DNA from: Frigoribacterium sp. JB110 | Lineage (GTDB): Bacteria > Actinomycetota > Actinomycetes > Actinomycetales > Microbacteriaceae | Direction of reading: 5' to 3' | Assembly (NCBI RefSeq): GCF_900163665.1 | Contig: NZ_FUIA01000026.1 | Span: 124,001-188,000, forward strand | DNA: 64,000 nt | Shown: positions 48,074 to 56,988 of the stretch, one piece after another | How the letters are laid out: each line of letters opens with the position of its first letter | Position numbering within the stretch: position 1 is the stretch's first letter | Translations under genes and position numbers: made by a program | Notes under the pieces: model-generated | What the model saw: the letters and a program-made list of their open reading frames with translations, nothing else | What the model was told of the DNA's origin: nothing | The model's database searches: none

Positions 48074-48961
48074 ATGAACGGCACGACTCCACGAGAGACC
48101 TACGTCGAGAGGCGCTCGAGCTCAGGGCGCAGGGATCTGTCGCATCCGGAGCCGCCTGAACCGCTCGCGGTGCCGGTGTACGACAACCACGCCCATCTCG
48201 AGATCGCCGACGGCGACGATCCGCTCACCCTCGACCAGCAGCTCGATCGGGCGGTCTCGGTCGGCGTGGCCGGCGTCGTGCAGGCCTCGGGCGACCTCGA
48301 GTCCTCCCGATGGGCGGCCGATGCTGCCGATCGTCACCCGCGGGTGCTCGCGGCTGTGGCCATCCACCCCAACGACGCGCCGACGTACGCCGCGGACGGG
48401 CGGCTCGATGACGCGCTCGCGCAGATCGATGAGCTCGCATCGCGCGAGCGGGTGCGTGCGATCGGCGAGACGGGGCTGGACTACTTCCGCACGGACGAGG
48501 ACGGCCGTCCCGCCCAGCTGGCCTCCTTCGAGGCGCACATCGATCTGGCCAAGAAGCACGCTCTGGCGATGCAGATCCACGACCGCGATGCCCACAGAGA
48601 CGTGCTCGACACCCTGAAGCGGGTGGGCGCCCCCGAGCGTACGGTGTTCCACTGCTTCTCGGGCGACGCCGAGATGGCAGGGGAAGCCGCCGACGCCGGG
48701 TACTGGGTGTCGTTCGCGGGCAACATCACCTTCAAGAACGCGCAGAACCTCCGCGACGCACTCGCGGTGACGCCGCGCGAGCGGATCCTGGTCGAGACGG
48801 ACGCGCCGTTCCTCACCCCGATGCCGTACCGCGGCCGCCCCAACGCGCCGTACCTGGTGCCGCTGACGATGCGCTTCATGGCGGAGCAGCTCAACGCCGA
48901 CCTCGACGAGCTGTGCGCGCAGATCGCCGCCAACACCGTGGCGGTCTACGGCGAGTTCTGA
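48074..48961 (+). CDS. tatD: TatD-family metal-dependent DNase
   Basis: A 295-residue metal-dependent hydrolase with TIM-barrel fold. Metal ligands are recognisable in VYDNHAHLE, AIGETGLDYF, QIHDRD, FHCFSGD and VETDAPFL. TatD enzymes act as 3'-5' exonucleases in DNA repair and quality control. It has a 35-residue N-terminal extension typical of actinobacterial homologues. The ATG at 48074 is six bases after metG, so the two are probably co-transcribed. The rsmA gene normally found next is about 9 kb away. Confidence 0.92.
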   Translation: MNGTTPRETYVERRSSSGRRDLSHPEPPEPLAVPVYDNHAHLEIADGDDPLTLDQQLDRAVSVGVAGVVQASGDLESSRWAADAADRHPRVLAAVAIHPNDAPTYAADGRLDDALAQIDELASRERVRAIGETGLDYFRTDEDGRPAQLASFEAHIDLAKKHALAMQIHDRDAHRDVLDTLKRVGAPERTVFHCFSGDAEMAGEAADAGYWVSFAGNITFKNAQNLRDALAVTPRERILVETDAPFLTPMPYRGRPNAPYLVPLTMRFMAEQLNADLDELCAQIAANTVAVYGEF

Positions 48962-48966
48962 TCTTT

Positions 48967-49026
48967 TCTTCATTTCTGGCACATCTCCGGGGGTGCACAA
49001 CAGCAGAAATGTGCCAGAAATGAAGA
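48967..49026. repeat. Intergenic inverted repeat, family B copy 2
   Basis: Perfect 18-bp arms (48967-48984 and 49009-49026) are near-identical to the outer arms of copy 1 at 19347. The inner parts are diverged. It starts 6 bases after the tatD stop. Confidence 0.8.
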
Positions 49027-49095
49027 GTTGCGCCCGGCGGTGTCGCGTTGCGGCGACCCGCCTGTGAGTGGCAGGATTCTTACGGTTCGGTTGCC

Positions 49096-49117
49096 GGATG
49101 CTGAACTGCAGGTGAAC
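49096..49117 (-). promoter_or_regulatory. Candidate PHO box upstream of the pit gene
   Basis: Read on the minus strand, GTTCACCTGCA and GTTCAGCATCC form two adjoining 11-nt units that match the PhoP core GKTCA. It is 135 bases before the pit start. TTGACG follows at 49133. Confidence 0.45.
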
Positions 49118-49251
49118 ATTCTGTCCGGCATCTTGACGCGTTCGGCGCGTTGGTCCAGCCGACGAAGCGGGAGTACGGAACGCATGCGTTCCGCGAATCA
49201 CGTGACGCAGGGGCGAGAGGCGCGACGCGCCGAACACAAGGAAGGCGGCCG

Positions 49252-50550
49252 GTGGAAACCGCTTCATTGATCGTCGTGCTGGTCATCGTGCTGGCACTGT
49301 TCTTCGATTTCACCAACGGGTTCCACGACACCGCGAACGCGATGGCCACTCCCATCGCGACCGGTGCGCTGAAGCCGAAGACGGCGGTGACACTCGCCGC
49401 TCTGCTCAACCTCGGTGGTGCGTTCCTGTCGACGGAGGTCGCAAAGACGATCTCCGGCGGCATCATCCTCGAGGAGCAGATATCGCACGCGCTGTTCCCC
49501 TCCCTGATCTTCGCCGGTCTGATCGGTGCGATCACCTGGAACATGCTCACGTGGCTGCTCGGTCTGCCGTCGAGCTCGTCGCACGCGCTGTTCGGCGGTC
49601 TGATCGGTGCGACGCTCGTGGGCGTCGGCGCGGCGGCGGTCGACTTCGGCGTCGTGATGAGCAAGGTCATCATGCCGGCACTGCTGGCACCGCTGACGGC
49701 CTGCATCATCGCGTACCTTGTCACCAAGCTCGCCTACGCCCTCACGCGACGTCACGACGGCAAGCCCGACGGGCGCAGCGGCTTCCGCTGGGGACAGATC
49801 TTCACCTCGTCCCTCGTCGCGCTCGCACACGGCACCAACGACGCGCAGAAGACCATGGGCGTCATCACCCTCGCGCTGATCACGGTCGGGTGGCAGTCCT
49901 CCGCGCAGCACGAGCCGCAGCTGTGGGTCGTCTTCGCCGCGGCCAGCGCAATCGCGCTCGGCACCTACATCGGCGGCTGGCGGATCATCCGGACCCTCGG
50001 CAAGGGCCTCACCGACGTGAAACCGGCGCAGGGCTTCGCCGCCGAGGCCTCGACATCGGCGACGATCCTCGCGTCGAGTGCTGTGGGCTTCGCGCTGTCG
50101 ACGACGCAGGTCGCATCGGGCTCCGTCATCGGCTCGGGTCTCGGCAGGCGCGGATCGAAGGTGCGCTGGCGCACGGTGGGCCGCATCTTCGCCGGTTGGG
50201 TGATCACGCTTCCCGCTGCCGGCGGCGTCGGCGCGCTGGCGGCGCTCGTCGTGGTGTGGCTCGGCACCACCGGCGTCATCATCGACGCGATCGCGGCCGT
50301 GGTGATCGTGCTGGGGCTGTTCCTGCGTTCGCGCAAGGACGCCGTCAACTCGAGCAACGCGATGAGCGAGGTGAGCGAGTCGGGCGCCGCGGTGAAGGTG
50401 AAGAGGAACCCGCCGCCCACCCGCCGTGCCCAGCGCTTGGCCGAACGGCGAGCCCGCGAGAAGGCGGAGCGCAAAGAGCGCAAGGCGGCACAGGAGGCGC
50501 AGAGATCCGCTGAGAGAGAGCGCCGCAGGAACGAGAGGGGCGGGCGATGA
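49252..50550 (+). CDS. pitA: Low-affinity inorganic phosphate transporter (PiT family)
   Basis: A 432-residue membrane symporter. Two PHO4 signature regions occur: FDFTNGFHDTANAMATPIATG near residue 13 and VALAHGTNDAQKTMGVITL near 190. About ten helices follow the PiT pattern. The C-terminal 60 residues are a long basic Arg/Lys/Glu tail, probably cytoplasmic. The GTG at 49252 has GGAAGG 5-8 bases upstream; the frame is open further upstream but lacks family similarity. It overlaps a small downstream gene by four bases. A candidate PHO box lies upstream. Confidence 0.92.
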   Translation: METASLIVVLVIVLALFFDFTNGFHDTANAMATPIATGALKPKTAVTLAALLNLGGAFLSTEVAKTISGGIILEEQISHALFPSLIFAGLIGAITWNMLTWLLGLPSSSSHALFGGLIGATLVGVGAAAVDFGVVMSKVIMPALLAPLTACIIAYLVTKLAYALTRRHDGKPDGRSGFRWGQIFTSSLVALAHGTNDAQKTMGVITLALITVGWQSSAQHEPQLWVVFAAASAIALGTYIGGWRIIRTLGKGLTDVKPAQGFAAEASTSATILASSAVGFALSTTQVASGSVIGSGLGRRGSKVRWRTVGRIFAGWVITLPAAGGVGALAALVVVWLGTTGVIIDAIAAVVIVLGLFLRSRKDAVNSSNAMSEVSESGAAVKVKRNPPPTRRAQRLAERRAREKAERKERKAAQEAQRSAERERRRNERGGR

Positions 50551-50882
50551 GCATCGACTGGCTGCTGTTCCTGCAAGTGCTCGTCACTGCGCTCGTCGGC
50601 GCGGGTCTCGTTGTGGGGTTCTACGCCCTCGGGCTGAGGCTGCGCGCGGCGAGCGGGCGGATTCCCGTCGTCGCCCCCGCCGAGTTCACCGACGCAATCG
50701 CGGTGCTCACCGACAAGCAGCAGCGCAAAGAGGAGAAGGCCGCGGCGAAGGCCGCCAGGAAGAGTCCACTCACCGAGGGGCAGAAGCGCGCAGCCCTGGC
50801 CGGTTCCTACGCATGCTTCGCCATAAGCGCACTCGCCGTGGTCGCCGGTCTGCTGCTGATCGTCTTCGGGCCCGGCCACTGA
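50547..50882 (+). CDS. Small membrane protein coupled to the phosphate transporter
   Basis: A 111-residue protein with two membrane helices (about 6-30 and 84-107) flanking a highly charged central region (KQQRKEEKAAAKAARK). It starts inside the stop of the phosphate transporter (ATGA), so the two are coupled. The function is unknown; similar small partners follow pit genes in other Microbacteriaceae. It may stabilise or regulate the transporter. Confidence 0.75.
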   Translation: MSIDWLLFLQVLVTALVGAGLVVGFYALGLRLRAASGRIPVVAPAEFTDAIAVLTDKQQRKEEKAAAKAARKSPLTEGQKRAALAGSYACFAISALAVVAGLLLIVFGPGH

Positions 50883-51084
50883 CGATCCGGCGCACTCTGA
50901 CGCCTTCAGGCAGGGAAGCAAGGAGCGGCTGCCGGTGCCTGGCCGCGCACCGCGAGACGGAGTCGGGCAGCGAGGCTGTTCCGGCGTGACTGCACCCCGA
51001 GCCAGCTGATCGACATCCGGCGGCGGGAGCTCACCGGACGTGCCCGCCCGCGTGGTGCGCCCTCCGGATGACAGACTGGACCGG

Positions 51085-53589
51085 ATGGCCACCTCACTCA
51101 CCGACCGGATCGACACCGCAGGCTCCGACCCGGACGGTGTGTACGACGCGTTCGTGTCGTGGGCAGCCGACCACGGCACGGAGCTGTACCAGGCGCAGGA
51201 CGAGGCGATCATCGAGCTGGTCTCCGGCAGCAACGTCATCCTCGCGACGCCGACCGGCACCGGCAAGTCGCTGGTGGCGGTCGGCGCGCACGCGGTGAGC
51301 CTGTCTCGGCGTGGTCGCAGCTACTACACCGCGCCGATCAAGGCGCTCGTCAGCGAGAAGTTCTTCGCCCTGGTCGAGATCTTCGGAGCGGACAGCGTCG
51401 GCATGGTCACGGGTGACTCGTCGGTGAACCCGGATGCCCCGATCGTGTGCTGCACGGCCGAGATCCTCGCGAACATCGCCCTGCGTCACGGCAGCGTCGA
51501 CGACATCGACACGGTCGTGATGGACGAGTTCCACTTCTACGGCGACCGTGAGCGCGGCTGGGCGTGGCAGGTGCCGCTGCTCCTGCTGAACAGCACCCAG
51601 TTCCTGCTGATGTCGGCCACGCTCGGCGACACGACGCAGATCGAATCCGACCTCACCGAGCGCACGGGGCGCCAGACGACGCTCGTCGCCGGCGCGACCA
51701 GGCCCGTCCCGCTGCACTTCTCGTACGAGACGAGGCCGGGCCACGAGGTCGTACAGGAGCTGATCGACGAGACGGAGGTGCCCGTCTACATCGTGCACTT
51801 CTCGCAGGCGGCAGCGATGGAGCGCGCCCAGGCGCTGACCAGCGCGAAGGTCATCACGCGCCAGCAGCGCGACGAGATCGCTGAGGCGATCGGTGACTTC
51901 CGCTTCACGACGAACTTCGGCAAGACGCTGTCGCGATTGGTGCGCGCGGGCATCGGCGTGCACCACGCCGGCATGCTGCCGCGCTACCGTCGCCTCGTGG
52001 AGACGCTCGCCCAGCGCGGCCTGCTGCGCGTCATCTGCGGCACCGACACTCTCGGGGTCGGCATCAATGTGCCCATCCGCACGGTGCTGATCACGGCGCT
52101 GAGCAAGTTCGACGGGCAGCGGATGCGCAGGCTCGGCGCGCGCGAGTTCCATCAGATCGCCGGGCGGGCCGGGCGCGCCGGCTACGACCCGTACGGCAAC
52201 GTGATCGCGCTCGGTCCCGAGCACGAGATCGAGAACGCCCAGGCGCTGCGCAAGGCGGGCGATGACGTCAAGAAGCGCAAGAAGGTCACCCGCAAGAAGG
52301 CGCCGGAGGGCTTCGTCTCGTGGAGCGAGGACACCTTCACCAAGATCGTCGACGCCGAGCCCGAGGCGCTGCGCCCGCAGATGCAGATCACCGCGGCGAT
52401 GCTGATCAACGTGATCGGCCGCGGCGGCGACGTGTTCGCAGGCGTCCGCTCGCTCGTGTTCGACAACCACCAACCGCGCACTGAGCAGTATGCGCTCGCC
52501 AGGCGCGCTCTCGCCCTGTTCCGCACGCTGCGCGAGGCGGAGATCGTCGAGGTCGCCGGGCCCGTCATCCGGCTCGTCGTCGATCTGCAGCCGAACTTCG
52601 CCCTCAACCAGCCGCTGTCGCCGTTCGCCCTCGCGGCGATCGACCTGCTCGATCCGGATGACGCCCCAGGCGCCGCAGGCAGCGGACACTACGCGCTCGA
52701 CGTGGTCAGCGTGATCGAGTCGACGCTCGACGACCCACGCCAGATCCTGTCGCAGCAGCAGTACAAGGCGCGCGGCGAGGCGGTCGGCGAGATGAAGCGC
52801 GACGGCCTCGAGTACAACGAGCGCATGGAGGCGCTCGAGGAGATCACCCACCCCAAGCCGCTCGAAGAGCTGCTCACACAGGCCTACCAGGTGTTTGCCT
52901 CGAGCCAGCCGTGGGTGCGCGACTTCGAGCTCCGGCCGAAGTCGGTCGTGCGCGACATGTTCGAGCGGGCGATGAGCTTCGCCGAGTTCGTGCAGTGGTA
53001 CCAGCTGGGGCGCAGCGAGGGGCTGGTGCTGCGCTATCTCAGCGACGCATACCGGGCGATCAGACAGACCGTTCCCGACCACGCCCGCACAGAGGAGCTC
53101 GAGGACATCATCGAGTGGCTCGGTGCGCTTGTGCGCCAGGTCGACTCGAGTCTCGTCGACGAGTGGGAAGCGCTCGCCGCGGGCCGCGACGCCTCGGGCG
53201 AGGCGGAGGCGCTGCCGCCTGCGCCGCCGTCTCTGGTGGGCAATACTCGAGCCTTCACGGTGCTGGTGCGCAACGAGATGTTCCGCCGCGTGCAACTGGC
53301 CGCGCTCGAGCGCGACGACGAGCTCGAGAAGCTCGACCCGGATGCCGGCTGGCCGGAGGTCCTGGACGCCTACTACGCGGAGCACGACGACATGCTCACG
53401 GGCGGTCCGGCGCGTTCACCCGCGCTGTGCCGCATCGACGCATCCGAGCGCGGTGTCTGGCAGGTCGAGCAGGTGATCGATGACCCCGCGGGCAACCACG
53501 ACTGGCGCATCCGCGCGAGAGTGGACCTCGTCGAGTCGGACGCTCAAGGCGAAGCCGTGGTGGATGTGACGTGGGCAGGACGGATGTAG
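51085..53589 (+). CDS. Ski2-like DEAD/DEAH-box RNA helicase with DUF3516
   Basis: An 834-residue superfamily 2 helicase from the ATG at 51085. Motifs in order: ATPTGTGKSL (near 53), DEFHFYGD (DExH box), LLMSATLGD, HAGMLPRYRRLVE, GTDTLGVGINVP and HQIAGRAGRAGYD. The C-terminal 380 residues match the DUF3516 extension of actinobacterial Ski2/HelY-type helicases. Probable role: RNA unwinding in turnover or rRNA maturation. The gene is flanked by pit and, convergently, by the nonulosonic-sugar cluster 17 bases away. Confidence 0.88.
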   Translation: MATSLTDRIDTAGSDPDGVYDAFVSWAADHGTELYQAQDEAIIELVSGSNVILATPTGTGKSLVAVGAHAVSLSRRGRSYYTAPIKALVSEKFFALVEIFGADSVGMVTGDSSVNPDAPIVCCTAEILANIALRHGSVDDIDTVVMDEFHFYGDRERGWAWQVPLLLLNSTQFLLMSATLGDTTQIESDLTERTGRQTTLVAGATRPVPLHFSYETRPGHEVVQELIDETEVPVYIVHFSQAAAMERAQALTSAKVITRQQRDEIAEAIGDFRFTTNFGKTLSRLVRAGIGVHHAGMLPRYRRLVETLAQRGLLRVICGTDTLGVGINVPIRTVLITALSKFDGQRMRRLGAREFHQIAGRAGRAGYDPYGNVIALGPEHEIENAQALRKAGDDVKKRKKVTRKKAPEGFVSWSEDTFTKIVDAEPEALRPQMQITAAMLINVIGRGGDVFAGVRSLVFDNHQPRTEQYALARRALALFRTLREAEIVEVAGPVIRLVVDLQPNFALNQPLSPFALAAIDLLDPDDAPGAAGSGHYALDVVSVIESTLDDPRQILSQQQYKARGEAVGEMKRDGLEYNERMEALEEITHPKPLEELLTQAYQVFASSQPWVRDFELRPKSVVRDMFERAMSFAEFVQWYQLGRSEGLVLRYLSDAYRAIRQTVPDHARTEELEDIIEWLGALVRQVDSSLVDEWEALAAGRDASGEAEALPPAPPSLVGNTRAFTVLVRNEMFRRVQLAALERDDELEKLDPDAGWPEVLDAYYAEHDDMLTGGPARSPALCRIDASERGVWQVEQVIDDPAGNHDWRIRARVDLVESDAQGEAVVDVTWAGRM

Positions 53590-53606
53590 CGGCACGTCCC
53601 GGCAGA

Positions 53607-54896
53607 TCAGCCGGGAACCGGCGTCTGCTCCCGATCGGAGGAGCGGGGGCGAGACACGCGGCCTCGCACCATGTGAACGGCGCGCGCGACGACGTGCAGC
53701 GGCAGGCCGACGGCGTACGCGGCCGCGCCTGCGGACTGCGGGTCGTGCGCGCCGAGCGCGAGGCGGCGCTCCCACGCGTCTCTGGCGCGTCCGGCGAAGC
53801 GCTGGAGCGGTTCGCGCGGCTCCAGCTCGCCGCGGCGGCGCCGTTCCACCAGTGAGCGGAGCTGACCGAGCCAGTCGTCGTCGCTCGGCTCGTGGAAGTA
53901 GTTGTCCCGTCGCCACTGCGGCCGCAGCGCACGGAATCGCCGATGGATCACGTCGTCCTCGCCCGCTAGCAGGTCGCTGCCGATGAACACCACGTTGATG
54001 AGCTGCTCTGAGACGCCGAAGGTGTCGAGTGCGATCACGGGAACACCGGTCGCCGCTGCCTCGATGGCCGCCGTCGAGCTGACGGTGACAAGCCCTTCGG
54101 CGCGCCTCAGCGCCGTCGACATCGCCTCTGTCGAGACGACGAGGTTCTCCGGCAGTTCGCCGACCTCCGCCAGCAGCTCGGGGTAGGAGTGCAGCTCGCG
54201 GTGCGTCTCCGCCTCGCCAGGCCGGCCGCGCAGCTTGAGCACGACGCGTCGCTCCGGGGCGGCTTCCGCCGCCGCGATGAGCAGGCGCACCACCCGCATC
54301 CGTTCCTCCCGCTCCGCGGGAACCTTCGCCTGCGCGGCGAACACGAGATCCGTGCCGTCGGCGGCAGGTTCGCGCGTCGTCGCTCGGGCGAAGGGCAGGG
54401 TCGCCAGAGCGAAGCGCTGTCTGATGCCGCGCTCGATCGCGAGCGAGGCGAACTCACGGACCTCGCGGTGCGAGTGCAGCACGAACAGGTCGCAGCCGCG
54501 CCTGAAGTGCAGCGCGAGCCGGGTCGGCGGGATCGAGATGCCTGGCAGACCCGTCACGACCACGGGGCACGGGTCCATCGACGAGATCTGCCGCTGCAGC
54601 ACCTGCACCAGAGGCCCCCTGGCCGCGAGCAGTACGGCGTCGGCGCCGGACAGCAGCCGGGGCAGATCGCCGTACCCCGCGCGCCTGACCCTGTCGCCCG
54701 CTCCGCCGCGGCCTCGGGGACGCGACAGTCCGCTGCCGCGCAGTGCGACAGCCAGCTGAGTGTCGCTGACCACCAACGGGGTGTCGAGCACGATCAGCTC
54801 GGTGCCCGGCAGCGAGCCGATCAGCGCGGCCGCCCACTTCACATAAGAGTCGGTGTCGGCGATGGCGACGATGCGAAGTCGGCCGGCGCCGTTCAC
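53607..54896 (-). CDS. DUF6716-type putative glycosyltransferase
   Basis: A 429-residue protein starting at the GTG at 54896, which overlaps the neuB stop (GTGA). It has a GT-B-like look: an N-terminal Rossmann segment RIVAIADTDSYVKWAAALIGSLPG and a later AEGLVTVSSTAAIEAAATGVPVIALDTFGVSEQLIN, the nucleotide-sugar-binding half common to sialyl/polysialyl and CDP-glycerol transferases. As the last of four coupled genes with NeuB and NeuA homologues, transfer of a nonulosonic acid to the surface is the best inference. No membrane helix is present. Confidence 0.75.
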   Translation of the reverse strand: MNGAGRLRIVAIADTDSYVKWAAALIGSLPGTELIVLDTPLVVSDTQLAVALRGSGLSRPRGRGGAGDRVRRAGYGDLPRLLSGADAVLLAARGPLVQVLQRQISSMDPCPVVVTGLPGISIPPTRLALHFRRGCDLFVLHSHREVREFASLAIERGIRQRFALATLPFARATTREPAADGTDLVFAAQAKVPAEREERMRVVRLLIAAAEAAPERRVVLKLRGRPGEAETHRELHSYPELLAEVGELPENLVVSTEAMSTALRRAEGLVTVSSTAAIEAAATGVPVIALDTFGVSEQLINVVFIGSDLLAGEDDVIHRRFRALRPQWRRDNYFHEPSDDDWLGQLRSLVERRRRGELEPREPLQRFAGRARDAWERRLALGAHDPQSAGAAAYAVGLPLHVVARAVHMVRGRVSRPRSSDREQTPVPG

Positions 54897-55765
54897 GCGT
54901 CTACGCGCCGCAGCTTCGCCATCGGCGCCTCCTCGCCGGGGAACACCCGCTTGACGCCGTCGCCGAACGCGCTCTCGATGATCCGGATGTCGCGGACGAG
55001 GTGTTCGAGGCCTGTCGGCTCGAGAGACGCGGCGTGATCCGAGCCCCACATGGTGCGGTCGAGCGTGATGTGGCGCTCGACGGCAACGGCTCCCATCGCG
55101 ACCGCGGCGAGCGAGATCTGCAGACCGCGCTCGTGGCCCGAGTACCCGACGGGAATGCCGGGGAAGCGTTCGCCGAGCACACGGATCATCCGCAGGTTGG
55201 CCTCGTCCGGCTCCATCGGGTAGGTGGACGTGGCGTGCATCAGCACGAGCTTCTCTGTGCCGAGCACCTCGATGGCTCGGTCGATCTGCGCCATCGTCGA
55301 CATGCCGGTGGAGAGGATGATCGGCTTTCCCGTGTCGCGCAGCGCCTCGAGCAGTTCGATGTCGGTCAGGCACGCGGAGGCGACCTTGTGCGCTGCGACG
55401 TTCAGATCCTCGAGGAAGTCGACGCTGGGCAGGTCCCACGGCGAGGCGAACCAGTCCAGTCCCCGCAGCGTCGCGTGGTCGCCGACGGCGACGTACTCGT
55501 CGCGGCCGAACTCGACGCGATGACGGTACTCCAGATAGGTCATCGTGCCCCACGGCGTCTCGCGAGGAGTGTCGCGCATGTGCTCGGGGGTGGCGATCTC
55601 CGGTGTGCGCTTCTGGAACTTCACGGCGTCGGCACCGGCGTCGGCGGCGACATCGATCAGCTGCTTGGCCAGTTCCACGTCGCCGTTGTGGTTGAGGCCG
55701 ATCTCGGCGACGACGTAGGCGGGGTGACCGCCCCCGACGACGCGCGATCCGATGCGAACAGTCAT
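54893..55765 (-). CDS. neuB: N-acetylneuraminate synthase family protein (NeuB-like)
   Basis: A 290-residue TIM-barrel aldolase that would condense phosphoenolpyruvate with a hexosamine. Typical segments are YVVAEIGLNHNGDVELAKQLIDVAADAGADAVKFQKR, then STGMSTMAQIDRAI and PVGYSGHERG, with ERHITLDRTMWGSDH near the end. It is shorter than usual NeuB (about 340-350) because the C-terminal SAF (antifreeze-like) domain is missing. It overlaps the neighbours on both sides by four bases. The product may be Neu5Ac, legionaminic or another nonulosonic acid. Confidence 0.87.
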   Translation of the reverse strand: MTVRIGSRVVGGGHPAYVVAEIGLNHNGDVELAKQLIDVAADAGADAVKFQKRTPEIATPEHMRDTPRETPWGTMTYLEYRHRVEFGRDEYVAVGDHATLRGLDWFASPWDLPSVDFLEDLNVAAHKVASACLTDIELLEALRDTGKPIILSTGMSTMAQIDRAIEVLGTEKLVLMHATSTYPMEPDEANLRMIRVLGERFPGIPVGYSGHERGLQISLAAVAMGAVAVERHITLDRTMWGSDHAASLEPTGLEHLVRDIRIIESAFGDGVKRVFPGEEAPMAKLRRVDA

Positions 55766-56988
55766 GGGGTCTCCTTCTGTGCGGGTTGCTGGGCGGCCGC
55801 GAACGGATTGCGCGCGGCGCCACGGGATCGGAGCACGCGCTCTGCGAGCTCGCGGACGGCCCCTGAGCCTCCGGCGCGCTCGAGCACGAGTCGCGCGGCG
55901 GCAAGGACGAGCGGATGCGCGTCGGAGACGGCGACGGGCCAGCCGACGATCTCGAGCGCGGGAAGGTCGTTGACGTCGTTGCCGAGGTAGGCGACGCGCT
56001 CCAGAGGGATGCCGCGCACGTCGGCCCACGTGCGCAGGGCCGAGGCCTTGTCGTCCTGGGCCTGCAGGACGTCGATGCGCAGTTTGCGGGCGCGGGCGGT
56101 GACGACCGGATCCGTTTCGGTGGAGAGGATCAGCGCGTCGATGCCCGCTTCGCGCAGCAGCCGGACGCCCATCCCGTCCGACCTGCTCACCCTGACGTGC
56201 TCGAGGCCGTCGCTCGACACGGTGACCCGATCGTCGGTGTGCACGCCGTCGAAGTCGGTCACGACGGCGTCGACGTCGAGCGGGACGCTGGTGGGCTCCG
56301 CGGCGAGCGGCGCAAGGGCCATGGCGATGTGGAGCTGCTCGGGTGAGTCGATCTCGATCGCCGTGCGCTCGTCGACCTGCACGGGAACGGTGCGGCCGAA
56401 GAAGCGGTGCCCTGTGCTGCGGAACCCCGCGGTGTCGAGCACGTAGAACGCACCGGTCTCGAGATAGTGCGGTTCCCGGTCCTGGCGTCGTGGCCGGTGC
56501 GACGGATCGTGATTGATGCCCGTCGCACCGTTCGGACCAGACGCCCACAGGAAGCCGTAGGTCTCCACAGCGGAGAACGCGCTTTCGGCCTCGCCTGCGC
56601 GCACCATCCGCACGGCGCGCGACAGTGCAGGCACGTCGATGAACGGCGACGTCGCCTGCAGGAAGGCGATGGCGCGCGGTTCGGATCCGAGCGACTCGAT
56701 GGCATGCAGCAGCGCGCTCTCGGAGGACGCACCGTCGCCGGAGATGTCGGAGGGGCGGCGGACGACGTCTGCGCCCCATTCGCGTGCGGCTGCCGCAATC
56801 GCGTCGTCGTCCGTCGTCACCACGACGCGGTCGACGCCTTCTGCCTCGTTCGCCGCGATCACGGCCCTGGCGACCAGAGGGACGCCTCCGACCCTGACCA
56901 GGTTCTTGCCAGGAATGCCCTTGGAGCCGCCGCGCGCGGGAACGATCGCGACGACCTCGCCGGACGCGGAGCGGGAGGAGGGCGTCAC
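55762..56988 (-). CDS. neuA: CMP-nonulosonate cytidylyltransferase fused to a HAD phosphatase
   Basis: A 408-residue two-domain protein from the GTG at 56988. Residues 1-235 form a NeuA-type nucleotidyltransferase with IVPARGGSKGIPGKNL at 14-29, LQATSPFID near 118 and the acceptor loop. Residues 240-400 form a KdsC-like HAD phosphatase with VVTDFDGVHTDD, LILSTE and LGNDVNDLPAL. In separate-gene systems the phosphatase removes the 9-phosphate before CMP activation. The four-base overlaps with the neighbours show co-translation. Confidence 0.87.
   Translation of the reverse strand: MTPSSRSASGEVVAIVPARGGSKGIPGKNLVRVGGVPLVARAVIAANEAEGVDRVVVTTDDDAIAAAAREWGADVVRRPSDISGDGASSESALLHAIESLGSEPRAIAFLQATSPFIDVPALSRAVRMVRAGEAESAFSAVETYGFLWASGPNGATGINHDPSHRPRRQDREPHYLETGAFYVLDTAGFRSTGHRFFGRTVPVQVDERTAIEIDSPEQLHIAMALAPLAAEPTSVPLDVDAVVTDFDGVHTDDRVTVSSDGLEHVRVSRSDGMGVRLLREAGIDALILSTETDPVVTARARKLRIDVLQAQDDKASALRTWADVRGIPLERVAYLGNDVNDLPALEIVGWPVAVSDAHPLVLAAARLVLERAGGSGAVRELAERVLRSRGAARNPFAAAQQPAQKETP

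Noticed and set aside
54897..55904. Long N-terminal extension of the DUF6716 protein
   Set aside because: Arginine-rich image of neuB read out of frame; the real start overlaps the neuB stop.
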